A DNA stretch of 64,000 bases from NCBI RefSeq assembly GCF_024763615.1, contig NC_077223.1:98146627-98210626 (forward strand), given 5' to 3'. The notes under the pieces were generated by a model. The model was given only the letters and a program-made list of their open reading frames with translations, did not search any database and had not been told where the DNA came from. Shown here piece after piece: positions 1 to 11,634 of this stretch (positions within the stretch are counted from its first letter, which is position 1; each line of letters opens with the position of its first letter). The stretch is from Phlebotomus papatasi. Its lineage: Eukaryota; Arthropoda; Insecta; Diptera; Psychodidae. The position numbers were made by a program, and so were the translations under genes.

Positions 1-2148
1 TTAAAGTTTTTACCAATAGAAAAAATAATATTTCGTCAGTTTTCATCCAGAGAAATTCATTTTTATTGAATACCAATCGAGCGACAAAAAGCTGTTTCTT
101 TACTGGTAGTTTCTTAAGAGATTTTGTCAACTGTAGGTAGATTGTAGCCATCAGGATTCCTCGGATGCGACGTGTAGTGATTGGTATTTGAATATCCTAT
201 CTGTATTTCAGAAGTTTGTAACGTAAAAGTCACAGCTTTGCAAAAAGTTTGTACCAAATCCTTATCAAATAACATGGTAATACCTATGAAAGTACCTTAT
301 TTTCGTCCCTAGGAGTCCTTTTTATTGACGAATTGGCAAGTATTGTTAAGCCAAGCTCCTTAAAGCCCTTTATTAGAACGATTTTATTATTTAAAATCTT
401 ATGGCCTCTATCAATCAAAAATTCTAGTTATTAAATAAAATTTTCTTACTGTTGAAGGCTTTAATTTGAAGGAAAAGACTAATTTGATCATTTTATTATC
501 AATATAAACAATTTCTTATTAAAGAACGGTTCCAGTAATATTAAAAAATAAAAATACCTATTCAAATTTCCCCCTATTTGTACCATAAATTCGAATTATC
601 GACTGGTGTTCACGCACGCACGAGAGTGAGTGCGGGTCACTATGATAAAAATGATCCTTGGGCAGACCTTTACTTGGCATAATAAAACTAGGTTTGTTGG
701 ACCAACCCCACACCCACACCACCCCCTTTGAAAAAATACCTATTTAAATTTCCTCCACTGTATCTAATTCTTTTTAAAAATAGGGAAAAATCCCCATTTT
801 CAAAGCTGCCCCAATTCAGAGGTGCCGAATTTCTCCACTCAAAATTTAGTACTGATCAAATTTTATTTTTGCTGACTAAATTTAAGTTTTCTCTGCTAAT
901 TGTGCTAATTGTTTTAATTTTTAAACAATCACTAAAACAATAAAAACAATAACTGTGAAGAGTTTGGCATTTGGGAACTTGGTCTTTGACATTTCGTCGG
1001 TTGCGTCTACCTCTGTCGTATCTGTATTTCTTTTGTGTCAGCATTTCACGCAAGAGGGGACGTCTATATTGTAGCTTGCACCGAATGCATATACAAAAAA
1101 AAATTGCAGGTACGACAGAGGTAGACTCAACCGACGATTTCCTCTCTGGTTACAAATATTTAGGGAAAGGAAATTTAGTCCTAAGATAAAAAATTTAAAT
1201 ACAAAGTTTCCTTAAACGTAATTTTTTTTAATAAAAAATTACTAAAAATTTTAAGATTAATGCACCAACAATTATACACTTTGTGTAAGATTGGCACAAT
1301 GATATAAAGGACTAAATCGCATCAAAAAACAAACTGTAAAAAAGGGAGACCACAAGTCTAGAAATTCTTCCAAAAGTTTCCACTTTATGGCCATATCCAA
1401 GTTTATCAATAATTTTTAGACAATTGATGTGAGATGCATAATTAAACTTGGTTTTGTTTAAAGATAACAAGATATTCAGGTGAAAGCAATATATATTCTT
1501 GAGAATGTAAAGGACTGTGTTAATTTTTAGAAAAATTGACGGATTCTTATTAGACCATCTTCAGACTAGAGGTTTTAGCCCAGTTTCCGAGGGTCTCAAA
1601 ACCTTAAACAGCAATCGATTTGATTGATTTTTCAAAATGTAATAGGTCCTTTGCCTTTAATAATCCAATCCTAAGTAACAATTTTCCAAAAAAAAAATCT
1701 TGACTTATAAGAATATTAGAAAAGTTAAGCCATATGGCTAAACCTTAGGTCTGAAGCCCGTATTAGTCATTGGCGACAATAAAAAATAATTTTAATTTTT
1801 ACCAATCGTTTGAAGATTGCGCATGACAAAGCGATTAACTTTGTTATTATTTTATAAGGGGAAAATTAAATATTTCCTTAAAAATGCTATGATTATCTCT
1901 GGCCATTATCTACGCCACCACTCTATAGCTTTAGCCGGATCAAATTTATCTTCCGACTGATTGTTGCTAAATTGATTTTTTATTTTGTAAAACGAAGAAA
2001 ATCAAATGTTTTTTTTTGCCTTTCTTTGTGTGATTTTAAATCGCCTGTACGCGTGTTTATTTGAAACCCGTTCATTGACACTTTTCATGCAAAACTGCGC
2101 GAGACGATTTATTTTTATATAGAAAGAAATAACTCCTGCGCCTTTCAG
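1..2148. other. Region upstream of the first recognised UCKL1 exon
   Basis: AT-rich DNA with no ORF that I can link to a protein. It ends in a good splice acceptor (pyrimidine-rich stretch then CAG at 2146-2148), so it is probably intron, or intron plus 5' UTR, of the UCKL1-like gene. I could not identify the upstream exon that should carry the start codon. The only structured element I see is the inverted repeat at 994-1137. Confidence 0.5.
994..1137. repeat. 27-bp inverted repeat with a 90-bp spacer
   Basis: Positions 994-1020 and 1111-1137 are reverse complements with one mismatch over 27 bases (core CTACCTCTGTCGTA against TACGACAGAGGTAG). The spacer has no recognised gene. It could be the termini of a very small transposon or a hairpin; no flanking target duplication is clear. 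Confidence 0.6.
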
Positions 2149-5100
2149 TGATGTGGCAGATCGAAATGAATGCGGAGATTCTGTGTTTCCGGACACACCG
2201 GGCAGTGCAAATGGCACAGGAGAGAATGGCTTAATAGACTATTGCTGCCCGGCATCACCAACAACGGTGCCCCATCAGTCATGGAAGGGGTCTCAGACGC
2301 GTTCACCGCGTCCCAGACGCCAACGTACTACATCCATGAATCAGACGACGACAATCAGCTCGTCAGAGTCCATTATACGCTCACACAATCGCACCATTTA
2401 CACAGCCGGCCGGCCGCCATGGTACAATTTTGCGGGGCAACAAGTGGAACCATTCGTGATTGGAATCTGTGGCGGATCGGCATCAGGAAAGACAACAGTG
2501 GCACAGAAAATAATCGAGAGTCTCGATGTACCATGGGTCACTCTGCTCTCAATGGACTGCTTCTATAAGATTCTCAATAAGAATCAGCATGAATTAGCAG
2601 AGATCAACGAGTAAGTCCAAATTGGATTTTCTTTTATAAAAAAGTGTTGATTTTTATTTTGAATTAGCTATTAAAGTTTTTTTCTCTGCTTTATTCTTTT
2701 ATTTTTCTTGAAAAGATATAATTGCAAATATTGTTTTTGATTTTCAAGATTTATAATTTAATCGACGTTTTATCAATTCTTGTCATGATGTTTTTTTTTT
2801 TTTGTCAGAGCCTTATTAAATTAATGAGCAAATTGAAGGAGACCTGAAAAAAAATGTTTGTTGATTATAAGTCATTTTATCCCTCAAAATCTTTACAACA
2901 TTGCTTTATTAATGTTTCCTATGGCACTAATAAGTAAATAAAAGTAAATAAATAAATAAGCTTTAAAGAAAAAGACGATGGCAAAATGTCTCATAAATTG
3001 CAAAATAAATTTAGTGTCAAAACATATTTGGAGTAAATACACTGAGAAAAAAACGGGGTTCGATTACCTTCTTTTCCTCATAACTTTAACACTTAGGTGT
3101 AAAATATATCTACATTTTTTAATGTTAATTTTACACCTTTTTAAGTGTAAAATTAACATGAGAAAGGGTAACTTTAACCCCTAATACACCTAAAAAGCAT
3201 AATATTTACACCGATTTTGGATCAATACTGCAGGGTAAAATAAACATTTCCGGAAAGTCGGGATTTTCGGATTTCTCTCAGTGTATACTTAATTGAATTT
3301 CGGTTAAAAATGAGCTGTCGGTTCATAACCGATTCATTACCAATTCATAACCGATTTGAATCTATTCAGACTGTCAGAAATTCCAAGGATTTTCAACGAG
3401 TCCAACGGTTGACAAATACGCTTTATAGATCCTCTTTAATATTTGACCTTAAAAAACTTACTATTTTCGATCAGGCAAATTTCATAAAGATAAAATTCAC
3501 ATCCCTTTCTTAAAAGTTTTGTATACAGATACAGTAGACTCTTCGATATCCGGCTGACTGGGGGACAAAATGACATTATGTTTTTTGAATGATCAACGGT
3601 TTTTCTATTTTGTGCAGTGTGAATTTATTTTCTGTCTGACAAAGAAAAAGAGAATTTTCTTTATGGTATGCTTATGTTTCATTTTTTATCACAATTATGT
3701 ATTAAAAACTTCGATACAATGTTAATAATACTTTAATTTACTCTGGACAAACTTCATGTTTAGTGAAAATAATTTTGAATATATCAACCGCCAGTGTTTG
3801 GCAGCTGTCACCCGGATAACGAAGTGCCGGATAACGAAGAGTTGAGTGTATGTATATTCCACTCTTTCGTACTCTTCTTCTTCTTCTTTTGAATGTCACA
3901 CCAAATTAAATTTAATTCAGAGTCTAATTTTGAGACCGAAAGAATGGGATAGACTTATGCAAATCTTTTAAGAAAGGAAAAGCATGAGAATGAGCATTTG
4001 TACGGTTTGGCTCTTGAGGTTGATTACCAACGCTAATACTGCGCTAGACGCATGTAGCAGCTTTCTAACAGATCATTGTATTTACATTCAGGGGAGACTG
4101 GGGCAAAAAGTCACAAATCGAAAATTTCAAAATTCTATCTCTTCCAAGTCCTCCACGATAGCGGCTTAAATTTTTTTCCATGAGTATCCTCCATAGATCT
4201 TCTTCAATGTCGTAAGTTTCTTAGAATTTGAACAAGAAGTTTAGAAAATAAAAAAAAAACATTGAAATTTTTAACCCTGTTTTTGAAATATTTTCCTTCC
4301 AGTAGATATCAATTCTTACCAATTTATTTTCCAAATTTGATGCATTTTGATGATTTGATGATTTGGATTCTTCGACTACGAAGCGGCTTTTTCTAAACAT
4401 TCTTTTCTCTTGAAATCATTTTATTAAAAATTATCACTTGGGGTAAAAAGTAACAAAAGTAATGGGGCAAGAATTAACAAAATTCGAAGCAATTTCTAAT
4501 GTCTCACGACGAAAAGAAACGTCATTGCTATATGTCATGAATAAATTTCGTATGAAAATATGTCAATTAGGTATTTTTTTCAATTTACAGGAGCCGGTAC
4601 TAAAGCGAAAAAATGTGATAATTTTACCCCACGTCTGATAATATTTGCCCTAGAATTTTTGAGAATGGTCACGAAATTACCTTTCAGAAAACGGCTCGAT
4701 AAACGTTTTTCCTTACAAAATAGAGGAAAATGACTTTCACAAAGTTGCAAAGCGGTAAATTTCCTATAAAACTGCCCTAATTAGAAATTTCTGGGGCTCT
4801 CAAAAAAAATAAATTTCTGTTTTGAAACTTTTTGCCCCAGACTCAACTATATAATTTTTTTCTACTTTCGAGAGCACTTGCTCAAAAGTATATTCATTTA
4901 AAAATTGAAATGTTAGTTAGTACCAGGATCGACTTAAGGGGGGTCTCCCGAAAGCTCCAAGTCAATATCCCTAACCATTTAGCCCATAGGTTCAGACGGA
5001 CGGAAAAACAACGTGACGTCTGAAATATGACTCTTTAGTTTAATTTTGAAGTCGATTAGTCAAAATCGAGGGATTATAATCTACTGCTTAATCGGTAAAG

Positions 5101-8100
5101 AAGAAGCAGTAAAAAAATCTTTCTGAGTAAATTTCGCCAAAATCAAAACTCTTCACTTTATAATTTGCATTTCAGAGTCAGCACTTTACATTTTATGCTA
5201 GAAAATTATTATTTCACTCAATGACAAGTAAGTTGCAAATTCCTCTTCCCAGATACAACTTTGACCATCCAGATGCTTTTGATCTGGAATTAATGGTTGA
5301 TGTGCTGAGGAAACTGAAGGAGGGACGTAAAGTGGAAGTTCCTGTGTACAATTTTGTTACACATGCACGTGAACCCACAACTGTAAGTGAAAAAAAAGTT
5401 TTTTTTTACTGGGTTTTGCGGAGAAAAGAAATCAAAGGTTCTTTTTTGCTCTCTGTTGTTTCGTCCCTTCTGGCACAATTTAGAAAACAATGTATGGCGC
5501 TAACGTGATCATTTTTGAGGGAATTCTCGTGTTTCACAGTCCAGAAGTCCTCAAGATGCTCGATATGAAGGTATTTGTGGACACAGATGCTGATGTAAGA
5601 TTAGCCAGGCGTCTCAAGAGGGATATCAATCAGCGCGGAAGGGATCTCGAGGGTGTTCTGAAGCAGTACTCAACAATGGTACAGCCTTCCTATATCAATT
5701 ACATTGCTCCGAGCATGGCACATGCTGACATCATTGTCCCACGTGGTGGGGAAAATAAAGTGGCCATTCAACTTATTGTTCAGCACGTTCACACGCAGCT
5801 TCAACTGGTAAGGAAGGACATTGTTAAATGATATACTTCTTATAAATTTATTGATCGGGAGAGTGACTTATGATTCCATTAGGAGCAGAATCACATTGAC
5901 AATAAAATGCTCGCCGTTGTTTCACCGTACTTCGTTAATTTACACATTTTCATTGCAATTCTTACGCAAATTCTCGATTACCGTATTACCTTATCTCATA
6001 CTCAGTGGCACTAGGTGAAAATAATATAAGAAAATTGAAGAAATAAAACGAAATTCGATAAACGGTGAGCAAAAAAAAACTATGATTAATTTCTCAGTTT
6101 TTTTTTTGCTCACCGTTTATCGAATTTTCGTTTTATTTCTATCATTTTCTTATATTACTTTAACCTAGTGTCACCGAGTATGAGATAAGGTAATACGGTA
6201 ATAGAGAATTTGTGTAAGAATTGCAATGAAAATGCGTAAATTAACGAAATACGGTGAGCATTTTACTGTCAATGTGATTCTGCCCTAAAGCTCAATCCGT
6301 AGAACTTTTCTCTGCGTCAGAAAGTCAGTGCTTTGCTTGAAATTTCCATATCAGTAAAAATTAAAAGAAAAATCATTAAACTTTAAATTGCAGTGTCACG
6401 TTTCTCTGATATTCCAATTCGAAATTTTGAAATCGTTTGTTTTTCAATTTTGATCCGACTTGCGGTAGTGGCACCTGGGGCAAAATGTGACAAAACAATT
6501 TTTTTAGTCGTATTTCACCAGTTTTTAGATGAATTGATAAATTTGCAAACAGCTTGTTTATAAATCGAATGCTTTACAAATTTGCTTTTAAAGGGCAATG
6601 AATAATCGAGAAGAAAAAATAAAATTTAAAAAGAGCTGTATAGAATTTAAAATGAGCAGTATTTTGTTAAAAACGATCGATTAAAAATTTAAAAAAAGGC
6701 AGTAGAAAATAAAATTCGATCAGTAAAATATTCAATTTAGTCAACGAAAAGATTAAGAGTGATCTGCAAAATCAAAAATGAGGATTAATGCCCGCGGCAC
6801 ACATTTTAGATCGGTAAAATTTCATGAAATCAAAATTCGTGACCCTTTCTGTCTCGCAATTTCATATATCTATCCCGCTCTTTCGGATTCGACTGAAGTA
6901 AAAATTAATTTGGTGTGATGCTTAAAAGAAGAAGAAGAGTGCGAATGACTAGCATAGACATATGCAAAACTTTTAAGAGAGAAAAGGATGTATATTTTGA
7001 CTTTATGAAATCTTCCTGATCTTAAAGGCGTGCCGGAGACATAAAATATTAAAAATGAGCAATAAAAATACTAAATTTTCTCAGTGAAAAATTGTCCAGT
7101 AGAATAAAAAAAAATCAAATAAAAAATAAAAATGACTGACCAAATTTAATACTTTTAACGCTCATTTTAATTTTTTTTAATATCATTTTTTTAAATTTTA
7201 CTACACACTTTTAATCATTTCCTACGCTTCCCATATGTTTCTAGCGAGCCGAAAAAACTTTTGAGTTTATTAGCTGTTTTCTGTCATTGTAGAATGAATT
7301 AGCAAAAAATACTAATACAAAATAAAAGCCAATTTAATAACGAAGAGGCAACCGAAAACCCTAAATTGGCAACCTACGTATTTTTGGAGATATCTCGTAA
7401 AATGTGTACGAAAACAGGGAAAAAATTACACTAAAACCGGTCGCATTTTTCAGAGCTAATGTCACGTCCATCTTTTAATTTTTCAGTTTTTATGCCTTCG
7501 GGATACCTTTTAGCTCGATATGATATCATGAAATCAAAATTCGCATTTCTTTCGCTCTCACAGAAAATTTGCATAAATATATCCCACTCTTTCAGTCTCA
7601 AAATTAGATTGAACTAAATTGAATTTGGTGTGATGTTTATAATAAGAAGAAGAGTACGAAAGAGTTGGATAGACATATGCAAAGCTTTTTGAGAAAGAAA
7701 GAGATGTGAATTTTGACTTTATGAAATTTTCTTGATCTAAAATGTATGCCGGAGCCATTAGTGACCAAATTGAATATTTTTATTGCTATTTTTTGTAATT
7801 TTACTGACTTTTTTTAATTTTTCGAAAAAAAATCAATGTTTCTACTAATTGATTTTAATGTTTTACTGCTCATTTTTATTTTTTTACGGACTACATTTTT
7901 TACTGATTAAGTTCTCTTAACTGACATTTTTTTTTAAATATAAAAAAATATGGTGCTGGCATAATTAACGAAATTAAATCGATCTAAATTTTACCTCTTA
8001 TTCTTTCAAATTGAAATGAAATAATAATTGTCTCTTTCTGTCAAATAATCATAAAAATTGAAATTGAAAATAAAATTCAAATTTCAATTTACATTTAAAA

Positions 8101-11100
8101 GAAAGAGACAACGGATTTCTATTTGAAAGAGATAGAAGTAAAATTTGAATTTATTGAATTTTAGTCGATTTGAAATTTTTACTGACCTAAATGGATATTT
8201 TTTCTGCGAATTTCTAATAGAAAATTGCCATTTGTTTTTGTTTTAACCTTTAAAAACGTTTAGAAGAGCTGAAGAGCACTAATTAGAGAAAAAAGCCACG
8301 CCTTCTATAAATCCAGACCACTCCCACTACTTGCATTCCATAGACCTAATATTAAAAAATAAATAAAGATAGCCAAAAATAATGATCCAAAAAGGAAAAT
8401 ATTATACTTAGTATGGTAACATTTTTTTGGTAACTGTAATACAAACTTTATAGGCGTGACTTAAATTTTTGTGGGAGGAGCTTTTTTCAAGAGATATACA
8501 TATTTTTTTAAATTTGTATTATCAAACGTTGTAATAACAATTGCAGCGTGGCTTCAAGCTGAGAGAAACTCTGGCTCAGTCCTATATTGGACAACCTATG
8601 CCGGATTCCTTGCATTTATTGCCGACCACGCCCCAAGTGAAGGGCCTCCATACTTTCATCCGAAGCCATGCAACTCCACGCGATGAGTTCATTTTCTACT
8701 CCAAGCGCCTGATTAGGCTCGTGATTGAGTACGCCCTGGGATTCCTGCCGTTTAAGGATGTCAGTGTGGAGACACCACAGGGAGTCACATATTTTGGCAA
8801 GAGGTTGGGTAGCGAGAAATTGTGTGGAGTGTCGATTCTGAGGGCAGGAGAGACAATGGAGCAAGCAGTTTGCGATGTCTGCAAGGATATTCGCATTGGA
8901 AAGATTCTCATTCAGACAAATCAGACGACTGGGGAACCGGAGGTAAGGATCAAATACAGTTTTTTTTTAACTTCCCAATATTTTATTGAATCAAATTAAC
9001 CCATTCCTTACCATGGTATTATACATCATACGTAAATTGAGTGATTTTACAGTAGACTCTCTAAAATTCGGGCATATGGGACCGAAATGTCAGCCGAATT
9101 AGACAGAAATTCGGGCGACAAACTTTTTGAAATACAACGATTTTTCATTCATGTGCATACAGATATTGAGTTTACACACTCATATATCGTAAATTGCATG
9201 AAAATCCCTCAATAATGCAAAATCACATCAAAACTAAGACAAACCATGCCAAATTTGAGCATATTTGATTCATTTGATAATCATAATCAAACTTGAAGAA
9301 TGACAACAAACTTTTTTCAAATGTAACCGCTGCCCGAATTAAAAAGTAGCCCGATCTTAAAAGAGCCGAATTTGCGAGAGTCTACTGTAGTTGGTTTATT
9401 CTTGGGCAATTGATATCCGAATTGCTGTCGGGAATGGATTTTTAATTACTTTAGTCCTTCAATTACTTAGGAAAAATGGTCCGACTGAAAATACATTTTG
9501 TGGTTCTTTTCTCGCTTCGCGGAGTCATGCAAAATTTTTGCTCAAAATGGCGGATGGCAAATTCGACATCCCGTCGACTTGAGGGCACTTTACCTTATAC
9601 CTTTGTAAAACACCGTTTTCTCTATCTGAACGAGAAAAGCGCTTTTCAAGCTATTTTAGGAAAAAAAACACACAAAAGACTTCAAATCGTTTGACCAATG
9701 CAGACAACAAGGTGCGAGACATGATAATGACGTTTCTTTTCGCCGTGAGACATTAGAAATTGCTTCGCTTTTTTGTTACTTTTTGCTCTATACCTTTTGT
9801 TACTTTTTACCCCAAGTGGTAATTTTTAATAAAAGAATTTCTGATGCCTATTAATAAGCAATGGCGACAGGTGGTAAAATCAAATCAAAACGTTACCCCT
9901 TTCCGCCATGCCTCATTTTTACATAAAAATAATATTAAATGAAATATTAATAAACTAAATACAAATTTTATGTATTTCACGAATGTAATTAAATACGTAA
10001 CAGACAGATTATTTATCCAAAAACGTAAATTTTGTTCAATTTTAATTTGATGGCACTTATTATATTTGGTAAGAAATATTGGATTCAATGCACTTGCTTA
10101 AAATATTGCTCTAAAAAATGCTCAAAATCTTAAATCTAAAACGAATAGGGTAAGTGTGCCAAATTCCGGCCAGCTTGCAATTTCGGCCACCTTTTTTGTT
10201 CCTCGAATTTCCATGAATTTTTAGTTTTTACAGACTCTAGAGATTATACAATGCGAAAGAATAGCAAAAAATATAGGTTCGACAAACGAGATTACGTGAA
10301 AAGGAAATTGGAAGAATTCCCGAAGGGCAAGGAACTATGAGAATGAAGGTGGCCGAAATAGGGCACCAAAGCTATGTTTACATTTTTATTCATTTTAAAA
10401 TTCATTAAGAATGATTTTGGAGTAAATAAAGACGATAATCTGTCTACAAGGTTTTAAGCAACACTCCTTAAGAAGAAGGAATAAAAAAAATCAATTTTTA
10501 TTAAAAATATTACATTTCTAGCTTGAGACTTTGGCGCTTGCATGCAACTATACCGAAATTTGGCACACTTACCCTAATTATTATTTTTCGACTCTATACA
10601 TAGCAGCAATAGAAATACAAATAACTTTGCGGCTCATTTATTTCATAAATCGTGAAAAATAGCGATTTCAGTATACGTGGCGAGAAGTGGGACACTGGCG
10701 AGAAGTGGTGATTCCACCCTAATAGGGGAATGTAGGCATGGTTCGCACAGAGTGAACCTTCAAACGATGTGAATTTTCTCCTTGTTTGCAAAGAGCTGAC
10801 TTACCATTTCTCATCTCGTCTCATGAGCTTGATAATAATCTATCTTATGGCTAAGAAATGACGAACTAGCTCTTTGTAAATAAAGAGAAAATTTGCGAAC
10901 CATGCCAACATTGTCCTATTTTTTATTTTCTAAATTCCTTGTTCGAATTCAAAGAAACTTACGACATTGAAGAAGGTCTATGGAAACTATCTATAGAAAA
11001 AAAATTGAGTCGCTATCTTTTTTACCTTGGAAGATATTCAATTTTTAATTTTTCGATTTGTGACTTTTTGCCCCAGTCTCCCCTATAGAGTAAGTTTTTG

Positions 11101-11436
11101 CTAGTAATTTTCTGCTTTTGGTTGCAGTTGTACTACTTACGGTTGCCAAAGGACATTAAAGACTACCACGTGATCCTGATGGATGCCACCGTGGCGACTG
11201 GAGCTGCAGCAATGATGGCAATTCGTGTGCTGCTGGATCATGATGTTCCCGAAGAGAATATTCTCCTGGTGTCATTGCTGATGGCAGAGATTGGTGTTCA
11301 TTCTATTGCATATGCCTTTCCCAAGGTGCGAATCGTCACGTCGGCTCTCGATCCTGAGATCAATGAGAAGTTCTATGTGATTCCGGGAATTGGTAATTTT
11401 GGTGACAGATACTTTGGCACCGAACCATCGATTTAA
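2149..11436 (+). CDS. UCKL1: Uridine-cytidine kinase-like 1 (UCK domain plus UPRT-like domain), 5' end incomplete
   Basis: Five exons were joined by splice signals: 2149-2610, 5253-5382, 5484-5807, 8547-8942 and 11128-11436 (TAA). All joins keep frame and give 539 residues; the vertebrate protein is about 548. The kinase part has the conserved sequence TIYTAGRPPW, a P-loop GGSASGKT, then FDHPDAFD, YGANVIIFEG and VDTDADVRLARRLKRD. The C-terminal part is uracil phosphoribosyltransferase-like: SILRAGETME, a PRPP-type loop VILMDATVATGAA, and GIGNFGDRYFGT. The family phosphorylates uridine/cytidine in pyrimidine salvage; the UPRT-like half is usually thought to lack activity in animals. Conserved sequence (RSPR..RTTS) lies before the first in-frame ATG (2336), and a TAG closes the frame at 2120, so the true start must be in an upstream exon I could not find. 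Introns 2 kb and longer are full of MITEs. The Drosophila counterpart is l(2)k01209. Confidence 0.93.
3040..3283. mobile_element. MITE with CACTGAGA termini, TA target duplication
   Basis: Inverted ends CACTGAGA (left) and TCTCAGTG (right) are flanked by TA on both sides (3038-3039, 3284-3285). It is 244 bp with no ORF, and has an internal imperfect palindrome around 3099-3160. It lies in UCKL1 intron 1. It resembles Tc1/mariner-type non-autonomous elements. Confidence 0.65.
3440..3990. mobile_element. Interspersed foldback-type repeat, copy 1, split by a MITE
   Basis: Shared sequence (for example GACTTTATGAAAT, AGACATATGCAAA and their complements) links 3440-3990, about 6835-7025 and about 7530-7750. 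This copy is interrupted exactly at a TA by the MITE at 3532-3848; removing it restores the similarity. All three copies lie in UCKL1 introns. The superfamily is unknown. Confidence 0.6.
3532..3848. mobile_element. pogo/Tc1-like MITE (CAGTAGACTCTTCGATATCC ends)
   Basis: The left end CAGTAGACTCTTCGATATCC pairs with a right end ending GAAGAGTTGAGTG, and TA flanks both sides (3530-3531, 3849-3850). It is 317 bp and non-coding. A second, inverted copy of the family is at 18067-19063. It is nested inside the repeat at 3440-3990. Confidence 0.8.
4091..4847. mobile_element. TIR element, GGGGAGACTGGGGCA family, copy 1
   Basis: The left end reads GGGGAGACTGGGGCAAAAAG and the right end reads TTTTTGCCCCAGACTC. 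It is about 757 bp without a coding frame. Internal sequence (for example CACTTGGGGTAAAAAGTAAC near 4435) recurs in inverse orientation in the interrupted copy ending at 11083. The target duplication is not clear here. Confidence 0.6.
5882..6285. mobile_element. Foldback MITE: near-perfect 404-bp palindrome
   Basis: Almost the whole element is two arms about 190 bp long, meeting near 6083. The ends read GGAGCAGAATCACATTGACA and TGTCAATGTGATTCTGCCC, with TA on both sides (5880-5881, 6286-6287). Its copy at 49460-49876 has the same plan but has diverged. It lies in UCKL1 intron 3, only about 75 bp after exon 3. Confidence 0.8.
6835..7025. mobile_element. Interspersed foldback-type repeat, copy 2
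   Basis: Similar to 7530-7750 in the same orientation and to the flanks of the MITE at 3532-3848 (shared TTTGGTGTGATG, GACATATGCAAA, GACTTTATGAAAT). Non-coding, in UCKL1 intron 3. Confidence 0.55.
7530..7750. mobile_element. Interspersed foldback-type repeat, copy 3
   Basis: Same family as 6835-7025, with TTTGGTGTGATG, GACATATGCAAA and a closing GACTTTATGAAAT. Non-coding, in UCKL1 intron 3. The rest of this intron (7750-8546) is AT-rich, with loose inverted repeats around 7980-8170 and nothing else recognised. Confidence 0.55.
9050..9387. mobile_element. pogo/Tc1-like MITE (CAGTAGACTCTC ends), copy 1
   Basis: The left end CAGTAGACTCTC pairs with GAGAGTCTACTG on the right. TA flanks both sides (9048-9049, 9388-9389). 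It is 338 bp, in UCKL1 intron 4. The same family is found inverted at 19071-19416. The ends resemble the 3532-3848 family, so both may use the same transposase. Confidence 0.82.
10148..10574. mobile_element. MITE with GGGTAAGTGTGCC ends, TA target duplication
   Basis: The left end GGGTAAGTGTGCCAAATT pairs with AATTTGGCACACTTACCC on the right. TA flanks both sides (10146-10147, 10575-10576). It is 427 bp, non-coding, in UCKL1 intron 4. Confidence 0.82.
10725..10916. mobile_element. MITE with GGCATGGTTCGC subterminal repeats, TA target duplication
   Basis: The left end GGGGAATGTAGGCATGG pairs with CCATGCCAACATTGTCC on the right. TA flanks both sides (10723-10724, 10917-10918). It is 192 bp and non-coding. 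Confidence 0.75.
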
Positions 11437-11590
11437 ACACAGAGGAGATGCCTCAACACTTAACTCTTTCATTTAAGTTCATCTTCATTTTCTATATCCC
11501 ATGAAGAAAAAACTTGCACAGCAATTCTTTTTTTTATTGACCTCCAGAGTCATGGAACAATGATAGTAAGTTATCGATGAGAGAGGAGAA

Positions 11591-11596
11591 AATAAA
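11591..11596 (+). promoter_or_regulatory. Polyadenylation signal of the UCKL1-like gene
   Basis: AATAAA lies 155 bases after the stop codon and before the 3' end of the convergent CDKAL1 gene. The two genes are tail-to-tail with 198 bases between stop codons. Confidence 0.6.
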
Positions 11597-11634
11597 GAAA
11601 TTTTGCCTAAAATAAGTTTTTTTTAAATTGGTTT

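Larger units (their letters stand above)
9715..11083. mobile_element. GGGGAGACTGGGGCA family, copy 2, inverted and interrupted
   Basis: Positions 9715-9850 and 10919-11083 match the reverse complement of parts of the copy at 4091-4847. The end TTTTTGCCCCAGTCTCCCC is followed by TA at 11084-11085. Unrelated DNA including the MITEs at 10148-10574 and 10725-10916 separates the two parts. The other terminus is not recognisable. Confidence 0.55.
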
